Assembly: GCF_050717535.1 (NCBI RefSeq)
Contig: NZ_JBOITM010000081.1
Coordinates: 14,609-78,608 of the forward strand
DNA: 64,000 nucleotides
Direction of reading: 5' to 3'
Origin: Clostridium_AD sp050717535
GTDB taxonomy: Bacteria > Bacillota > Clostridia > Clostridiales > Clostridiaceae
The translations under genes were made by a program, and so were the position numbers. This document shows, in pieces, positions 60,702-64,000 of the stretch; positions within the stretch are counted from its first letter, which is position 1; each line of letters starts with the position of its first letter. The notes below the pieces were generated by a model, which was given only the letters and a program-made list of their open reading frames with translations, did no database searches and had not been told where the DNA came from.

Positions 60702-62483
60702 TCATTTTAGATACTTATCCCTTACTTCTTTAAGCACTATAGGTTTAATATTCTCAGATACCTCTATTAAGCCTAGTGTAGTGCTATTCTTAATGATTCC
60801 ATAGACACCGGTTTTATCAAAGGTTATCGAACCCTGGTTAATTCCTTTTTTGCCATCAAAGGTCGCAATAGGTTTAGAGTCAGGGTCAATTATTGAGTAT
60901 GATCCTGAGGCATTATCAAACTTTGTTAAGTCAAAAGATAAATTAGATTTAAGACCACTTTGCATTACAGAAATAATAGGAGAAAGTTCATAACCAATTC
61001 CACTTATATCTAAGCTTTTAGTTTTATTTCTTACCTTGGCTTTTTTAACTAAGATTTCAATGGGGGTTTTAGTTATATCACTGCCATATATACTAGGGGT
61101 GACGGGAGTAGCAGTACTAGTTTTATTGGAATCACTAGTAGCATCACCACTTGAATCATCTATTGCATTAACATCATCTACTACTTTAATTACTCCACCT
61201 ATCATACCCATCCAGCAACTATAGTTTATATCTTTATCACCTGGGGTGAAATTTATAATGTTTTCACCAGATTCTAATTTTTTTTCTATATCCATAGAAG
61301 GAACAACAATAGAATTATTACATGATGTTAGCTGTTCTCCATTTATTACCCACTTAACAGGAACATTCTTTTGTACATATAACACACTAGGTGTGTAGCC
61401 ACTAGCATTGGCAGTCATATTAATTACCTGAGCTCCGTTTTCAATAGTAGCTTTTGAAGTATTCCCAGGAGAATTAGGCTGCTTAGCAGAGTTATTTTGC
61501 TGATGAGCAGTTCGCATTAAAGCCATAGGGGATATATTAATACCAGCAAGAGCTAGTCCTCTATTACCCATAATAAGTCCAAGAACAACTATTAGAATGC
61601 CTCCAAATTTTACAAGTTGCTTAGTATTATCTTTACTTAACAGACCAGATATAGCTCCAAATCCAAGCATTAGGGGTACTGTACCAATCGCAAATATAAA
61701 CATTGAAGTAGCACCAAGCATTGCACTACCTGTGCCAAGAGCATATAATTGCATAGTTTGAAGTGGTCCACAAGGCATAATTCCATTCAAAATGCCTACG
61801 ACAAAAGGAGTTTTTCCACTTCTTTTAAGATTACAGAAAGACCAAGGTAATTTTATGTTGAATCTTCTAAAAAGACTGTATCCAGACATATTTAATCCCA
61901 TAATAATCATAAAAATCCCAGCTAAAACCTGAAGACCAGCCTTAAATGGTAACGTAAGAGAAAAAACAGAACCTAGAGCTCCAACAATTCCACCAAGAAT
62001 AGTGTAGGATATCACTCTGCCTAAATTATAAAATATAGCGGGTTTTAGAGATTGAAAATTGCTTTTATTTTCTGCTCGTATACTTTGTGATAACATTATG
62101 CCGCCACACATACCTACGCAGTGCAGAGAAGTGAAAACACCCGCTATAAATAGAACTAAATAAGATGCGTTTTCTAGCTTAGATTCCATGTCAAAGCTAT
62201 TGCCAGCCTTACTTAAAAGAATAATTGCAAGAACTATTATTAGCATACCAACAAGTTTGTAATTGCCAGAATTTTCTGTACTATAGCCGATTTTAGAGAT
62301 TTTTTCTTTAATTTGTACTATATTACACATTTCATCATCATATTCTAATAATACACTTTCACTTTTGTAATCAGCTAATACCTTAGTAACACCACTGATA
62401 CTCATCAGTGACTTTTCTATTCTAGCTTCACAGGTGGTGCATGTCATGTTGTAAACTTTAATTTTCTGTTTTTTACTGCTCAT
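60702..62483 (-). CDS. HMA-SafE/TauE-like membrane protein with cupredoxin domain
   Basis: 593 residues in four parts: an HMA domain with CTTC (about 12-15), a six-helix SafE/TauE-like block (about 75-320, HCVGMCGGIML and NGIMPCGPLQTMQ are its marks), an external cupredoxin-like domain (about 345-430, with SCNN and YSCWMGMIGG giving Cys and Met candidate ligands), and a C-terminal beta domain (about 460-590). Such fusions handle copper at the membrane, for example for cuproenzyme supply or efflux. Own promoter with a CTTCATA-type box. A relic of a second copy lies at 53283. Confidence 0.88.
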   Translation of the reverse strand: MSSKKQKIKVYNMTCTTCEARIEKSLMSISGVTKVLADYKSESVLLEYDDEMCNIVQIKEKISKIGYSTENSGNYKLVGMLIIVLAIILLSKAGNSFDMESKLENASYLVLFIAGVFTSLHCVGMCGGIMLSQSIRAENKSNFQSLKPAIFYNLGRVISYTILGGIVGALGSVFSLTLPFKAGLQVLAGIFMIIMGLNMSGYSLFRRFNIKLPWSFCNLKRSGKTPFVVGILNGIMPCGPLQTMQLYALGTGSAMLGATSMFIFAIGTVPLMLGFGAISGLLSKDNTKQLVKFGGILIVVLGLIMGNRGLALAGINISPMALMRTAHQQNNSAKQPNSPGNTSKATIENGAQVINMTANASGYTPSVLYVQKNVPVKWVINGEQLTSCNNSIVVPSMDIEKKLESGENIINFTPGDKDINYSCWMGMIGGVIKVVDDVNAIDDSSGDATSDSNKTSTATPVTPSIYGSDITKTPIEILVKKAKVRNKTKSLDISGIGYELSPIISVMQSGLKSNLSFDLTKFDNASGSYSIIDPDSKPIATFDGKKGINQGSITFDKTGVYGIIKNSTTLGLIEVSENIKPIVLKEVRDKYLK

Positions 62484-62519
62484 AGGTCACCTCTTTATCT
62501 ATTATATTATCTAATTAAA

Positions 62520-62552
62520 ATTATACAAAGAAGATGTGTAGATATTATAAAG
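62520..62552 (-). promoter_or_regulatory. CTTTATA-type response-regulator box and -10 (SafE-cupredoxin)
   Basis: Minus strand: CTTTATAATAT then CTACACATCT (62552 to 62532), six bases, then consensus TATAAT (62525 to 62520). Confidence 0.72.
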
Positions 62553-62573
62553 ATATATTTAGAAACGAGTATT

Positions 62574-63260
62574 CTATTTTTTCAATTCCTTATGCCAAAT
62601 AAAAAACATGATAAACGTATAAACATATTGAACAACGAATTGTATGATTTCTGGCTTTGAGTACCAACCGAATAAAACGTAAATAAGAAGCCCTATAATA
62701 CCTTCTTTATGGTAGAATATAGTTTTTGAAAGGTCAAAATTCTTAATAAATATAGGCCTTGTACTTGCAAGTATATTTAGAAAATTTAGTGCAGACAATC
62801 CTTCATGAATTCCATAACCTAGTAAAAACCCAGCTTGTAAAATCAAATATACTAAAGTTATATTAAATAATATTTTTAAATTTATTTTCACTAAAGAAAA
62901 ATAAATCAATATTGCAAAAATTAATGCTGCAAAAACCCCTAAAAATATTGATAATAAAGTATATTTACCTGCAAAAAGAAATATTGCAATTTCAGCACCT
63001 TCACGAGTAACCATAATAAATGTAATACCAAAAATGCCCAAAGCTGAAAGGTTAGTTTTAACTTGTTTTTGAACTTCTGCAATCATGTTTCTTCCATGTT
63101 TTATCATCCAATAAATAAAAGTAGTTATCAATATTAGTGCTAAAATACTAGCCGAACTTTCCCACGCCTTAGATAATTCCTCCATTTTACCAATAGATTT
63201 AGATATATAAAATAAAATTGCACCAATTCCTATTGAAGCTAAAATTCCTACTAAAGCTCC
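62574..63260 (-). pseudogene. FTR1-family iron permease, N-terminally truncated copy
   Basis: Nearly identical to residues 44-271 of the intact FTR1 at 53502, but the start codon, ribosome site and first 43 residues, including the REGLE iron motif, are deleted. The homology resumes at GALVGILAS in a frame that lacks a start. The deletion ends lie in similar TTTTTA-GGAG stretches of the intact copy, so slippage between short repeats explains it. An internal ATG could give a 203-residue product without the first iron motif. Confidence 0.88.
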
Positions 63261-63275
63261 TTTAAAAACATGATA

Positions 63276-63292
63276 TTGAAAGTCATTTTCAA
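63276..63292 (-). promoter_or_regulatory. Fur-like operator retained at truncated FTR1
   Basis: TTGAAAGTCATTTTCAA, identical to the box at 54345-54361, marks the far end of the duplicated cassette. Confidence 0.75.
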
Positions 63293-63367
63293 TTAAGTAT
63301 TAATACTATAATTTTAAGATAATTTTTGATACAGTTTTGATGCCCTTTTATTAAAAGTCACTTAAAA

Positions 63368-63411
63368 CCAAAACAAGTCTCTAAAACGAACGTTTTTGAG
63401 ACTTGTTTTGG
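63368..63411. terminator. Long near-perfect hairpin
   Basis: CCAAAACAAGTCTC (63368-63381) pairs perfectly with 63398-63411. After one T-T mismatch AAAACG pairs with CGTTTT, leaving a 2-base loop. It has no T tail, so it may be a terminator or the end of a mobile segment. Confidence 0.5.
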
Positions 63412-63488
63412 GACCCCTAATTGATTTAACTCGCTTAATATTTTATACTTTCTATTATTATAATTAATATTTTCTGTTCAATTATTGA

Positions 63489-63605
63489 TTATACTTCATT
63501 GGATTCTTTTACAATTTCAAATAGCCTATTATTAAGATAAATTTTTTCCTTACCCATCATTTGCGATGATAAAAAAACTTCATTTTTCAATGCTATCAAC
63601 CATAA
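63489..63605 (-). pseudogene. Unidentified C-terminal coding relic
   Basis: An open frame without a start reads LKNEVFLSSQMMGKEK and ends VKESNEV with a stop at 63489. The composition is protein-like, but I cannot assign a family. Confidence 0.3.
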
Positions 63606-63659
63606 AATATAATTTAATATATTCAAGTGGTCATGTTCTTATGTCTACTCCTTATGTCT

Positions 63660-63891
63660 ACTCCTAAAAATGCTGAAAGCTGTAGGACTATTTATATATC
63701 TAGTGAATTATTGGATACATTAAAAAAACTCCATATAAGGCAAAATAAGAATAAATTAAAATATGGTTAGTATAGCATTAAAAATATTTTAGATGAAAAT
63801 GAATATTTATAGTCATGTTAATAAATAGATGCAAAAAAATGCTACTGAAAAATTAAATAATGTTTTGGGTGGCAAATCGAGTAGGAGCTAA
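63660..63891 (+). pseudogene. Tyrosine recombinase (integrase) relic
   Basis: TPKNAESCRTIYISSELL and KKLHIRQNKNKLKYG match the middle of phage/Tn916-type integrases. After a deletion comes NIYSHVNK, a TAG, and MQKNATEKLNNVLGG, the usual C-terminus with the HxxR/Tyr region lost. The final residues come from the antisense of the adjacent intron. Confidence 0.75.
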
Positions 63892-64000
63892 ATAATTAAT
63901 TTATTTAGCGACCTCTCACACCACCATGCATACCGTTCGGTACACGGCGGTTCAATAGAAATTAATGTTTTAATAAATATGTCTCAGATATAGAAACTAA
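63875..64000 (-). mobile_element. 3' end of a group II intron (domains V and VI), cut by the window edge
   Basis: On the minus strand ACCGCCGTGTACC-GAAC-GGTATGCATGGTGGT (63952 to 63918) is a domain V hairpin with a CGC-type catalytic triad. GCTAAATAA...TTATTTAGC then forms domain VI and CTACTCGAT is the intron end. The reverse transcriptase would lie beyond the right edge. Confidence 0.75.

Noticed and set aside
1..64000. CRISPR arrays, tRNA or rRNA genes
   Set aside because: No regularly spaced repeats, no cloverleaf-like sequences with conserved T-loop, and no rRNA blocks were recognised on reading both strands.

Overview
The base composition (very A+T rich), strong GGAGG ribosome binding sites, and the content (anaerobic sulfite reductase, hybrid cluster protein, flavodiiron protein, 4-hydroxyproline dehydratase, spore photoproduct lyase remnant) point to a spore-forming anaerobe of the genus Clostridium or a close relative. 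No rRNA, tRNA or CRISPR array was seen.

Layout. 0.2-7.2 kb: a class B penicillin-binding protein, then a glycyl-radical cassette (activating enzyme, trans-4-hydroxy-L-proline dehydratase HypD, ProC) that turns hydroxyproline into proline. 7.2-14.9 kb: an ABC-2 exporter, a small secreted protein, a MATE transporter with an internal deletion, and a two-component system with a secreted partner. 15-18.7 kb: asrABC sulfite reductase and a Crp/Fnr regulator. 19-25.2 kb: an ABC exporter (ATPase, FtsX-like permease, HlyD-like adaptor) with an S-layer-homology protein. 25.5-42.7 kb: a nitrosative/oxidative stress island with two near-identical hcp genes, flavodiiron protein, RIC, hemerythrin, three small cupins, ferredoxins (one intact, one broken, one surviving only as a tail fused to a chemotaxis receptor), two alkylation-repair homologues, a two-piece permease carrying a ferredoxin domain, and two more Crp/Fnr regulators. 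42.7-46.3 kb: decayed genes and small Met-rich/SHOCT proteins. 46.3-53.3 kb: two OmpR-type two-component systems and an NlpC/P60 hydrolase. 53.3-63.3 kb: copper and iron genes (CsoR, CopA, broken CopZ, LDCC protein, SafE-cupredoxin fusion, FTR1), with a duplicated SafE-FTR1 cassette in which each copy has lost a different gene. 63.4-64 kb: a broken integrase cut by the 3' end of a group II intron.

Two regulatory networks can be read directly from the DNA. In 17.9-42 kb, eight promoters carry a dyad centred exactly 29.5 bases before the first base of the -10 hexamer, which is position about -41.5 and the class II activator geometry of Crp/Fnr proteins. Four are TGTGA-N6-TCACA-like (asrABC, fprA-ric-hcp, ferredoxin remnant-cupin, NADH oxidoreductase-ferredoxin) and four are GTAAC-N4-GTTAC-like (ABC exporter, receptor-cupin, hemerythrin, cupin-permease). 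In 46-62.6 kb, eight promoters carry a CTTCATA-type box of 21 bases placed six bases before a -10, with a second half 11 bases on, as expected for a PhoB/OmpR-type response regulator. These sit before the copper, SHOCT, NusG-II and wall-hydrolase genes.

Decay is a second theme: MATE, splB, fprA copy 2, ferredoxin, copZ, FTR1 copy 2, SafE copy 1, a PBP fragment, a GGDEF tail, a flavoprotein start and an integrase are all broken, mostly next to an intact paralogue.
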